Below are positions 1 to 64,000 of a stretch of DNA of 64,000 nt, piece by piece; position 1 is the first letter of the stretch, and every line of letters begins with the position of its first letter. The notes under the pieces are model-generated. The model searched no databases and was not told where the DNA came from. It was given only the letters and a program-made list of their open reading frames with translations. The translations under genes and the position numbers were made by a program. The stretch comes from Amorphochlora amoebiformis (Eukaryota; Cercozoa; Chlorarachniophyceae): positions 930,001 to 994,000 of the forward strand of contig BAAHQB010000043.1 of NCBI GenBank assembly GCA_054601695.1, in the 5' to 3' direction.

Positions 1-46
1 GCGCGCGCGCGCGCGCGCGCGGCGCGCGGCGCGCGCGCGCGCGGTC
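1..46. repeat. (GC)n low-complexity tract at window edge
   Basis: Alternating GC and CG dinucleotides with few interruptions. It is unlike anything else in this AT-rich window and sits beside a very long poly-G run, so it may be real simple sequence or an assembly-end artefact. Confidence 0.8.
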
Positions 47-59
47 GTGTGCGCTTTGT

Positions 60-60
<1 letters not shown>

Positions 61-136
<76 letters not shown>
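61..136. repeat. Poly-G run of about 76 bases
   Basis: An uninterrupted G homopolymer followed directly by TG repeats. Homopolymers this long are rare and hard to sequence, so the exact length should not be trusted. No gene is supported here; the predicted frames are only poly-Gly followed by Cys-Val repeats. Confidence 0.9.
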
Positions 137-403
<267 letters not shown>

Positions 404-411
404 ATATCCTA

Positions 412-489
412 AGTACATATATATATATAAATCATAAGTACATATTGCATGCAAACATATGAACATAATATACATATACATGTAATGTA

Positions 490-535
<46 letters not shown>

Positions 536-558
536 TTATATGAAAATGTATACGGGTA

Positions 559-604
<46 letters not shown>

Positions 605-612
605 AATATCCA
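412..612. repeat. (TA)n microsatellites
   Basis: TA arrays around 418-430, 492-531 and 562-600 with short spacers. They follow the last gene A exon in the window (704-780, minus) and probably lie in its next intron. No exon was recognised between 1 and 703. Confidence 0.85.
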
Positions 613-703
613 TATCTGTACATTTATATTTAGAGAAGAAGCAAGTCGAGAATCCCTAAAAAATCGAAACAAAAGGAATTTTTTCTGACCAAGTTTGTCT
701 CAC

Positions 704-20457
<19,754 letters not shown>

Positions 20458-20987
20458 ATTTTCTTCGCTGAGAACCATAACAAGCTTTGAATACCATGGA
20501 TTAGATCATAATGACGGCGAAAAACACTCCAAGTTCAACTGAACTAACCTAACTTTCATGATATCTAACGGGCCGGAAAAGAAAAAATCTTAGTCCTCAA
20601 GTTTCCGAAAACTATCCGCGCTGCTGGCTATGCCAGCAGAGAAAGATACATACTGTTATAAAGGCTGTAACACCTCCTGGAAAGAGATCACCTCGAGGTC
20701 GTCCCTGGACTCTGTCGGGTCTGTGCCGGGTTTGAGAACCGACAAGTCTCGAAGGTGTCATTTCCTTTGGGGGCTCGGTGTGTCTTCGGCGAAATCAGCC
20801 AACTCAAACATTTTTAGAGAAAGACCTAATTTTTTCGGCCCAGAATCTTTCCTGGCGCGGGTATGCGTTCCCAGGTACGCTCAAGGATGTACCAGGGATC
20901 TCAACACAAGGTTTCGTGCTATCGGACTCCTCGTTTCGGACATCTTTCGATCGTTATCATTCTCCGTGTGAATACAGATAAACTCAT
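20458..20987. promoter_or_regulatory. Shared upstream region of the divergent genes A and B
   Basis: The 530 bases between the two start codons contain no TA arrays, unlike almost every stretch of comparable length in the window, and have mixed composition. Both core promoters should lie here if transcription starts close to the ATGs. A TATAAA word occurs on the plus strand at 20657-20662, but its spacing to either start makes its role uncertain. The 113-codon plus-strand ORF at 20630-20971 has no recognisable features and I do not call it a gene. Confidence 0.6.
20621..20639. promoter_or_regulatory. Perfect palindrome, 8-bp arms with 3-base spacer
   Basis: CTGCTGGC-tat-GCCAGCAG, placed about 180 bases from the gene A start and 350 from gene B. 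A symmetric element between divergent genes could be a dimeric transcription-factor site serving both. This is inference from position and symmetry only. Confidence 0.45.

Positions 20988-64000
<43,013 letters not shown>

Noticed and set aside
20630-20971. 113-codon plus-strand ORF just upstream of gene B
   Set aside because: It ends before the gene B start, has no signal peptide or domain, and lies where the divergent promoters are expected.

Overview
The window is nuclear DNA of a eukaryote, probably a protist, that I cannot place further. Coding sequence is cut into about 130 small exons (mostly 30-120 bases) with GT...AG borders. The introns are either short (about 50-65 bases) or swollen by (TA)n microsatellites, which make up a large share of the 64 kb. 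Every credible exon belongs to one of two giant genes arranged head to head. Both encode secreted proteins built from repeats of one roughly 400-residue domain. Diagnostic motifs of that domain are [125 protein letters not shown] and GAFG.DLW. The first two thirds closely resemble beta-helix-like secreted proteins that I know from bacteria (Bacteroidota, Myxococcota and similar), often annotated only as lipoprotein or T9SS-sorted protein.

Layout. 1-703 is a low-complexity edge with (GC)n, a 76-base poly-G run, (TG)n and (TA)n. 704-20457 (minus strand) is gene A: signal peptide, two complete repeat units and the start of a third, running off the left edge. Its introns also hold an 855-bp foldback-like element (7756-8610) and a probable 446-bp solo LTR (3181-3626). 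20458-20987 is the 530-bp shared upstream region, free of TA arrays, with a perfect 8-bp-arm palindrome. 20988-64000 (plus strand) is gene B: signal peptide, five repeat units (to 51928), a small membrane-proximal domain (52546-54453), a Pro/Thr stalk, one transmembrane helix (56266-56342) and a long basic cytoplasmic region that I do not recognise and that runs off the right edge.

How they fit together. Gene B reads as a type I membrane protein with a very large extracellular stack of domains and a sizeable cytoplasmic tail, so adhesion, a coat or glycocalyx role, or a receptor are plausible. Gene A starts the same way, but its C-terminus lies outside the window. Exon lengths and intron phases in unit 2 of A and unit 2 of B agree almost one to one, so the pair most likely arose by inverted duplication of a gene that already had several units. 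No tRNA, rRNA, CRISPR array or further protein gene is supported. Most long open frames here are translations of TA arrays (poly Tyr-Ile).
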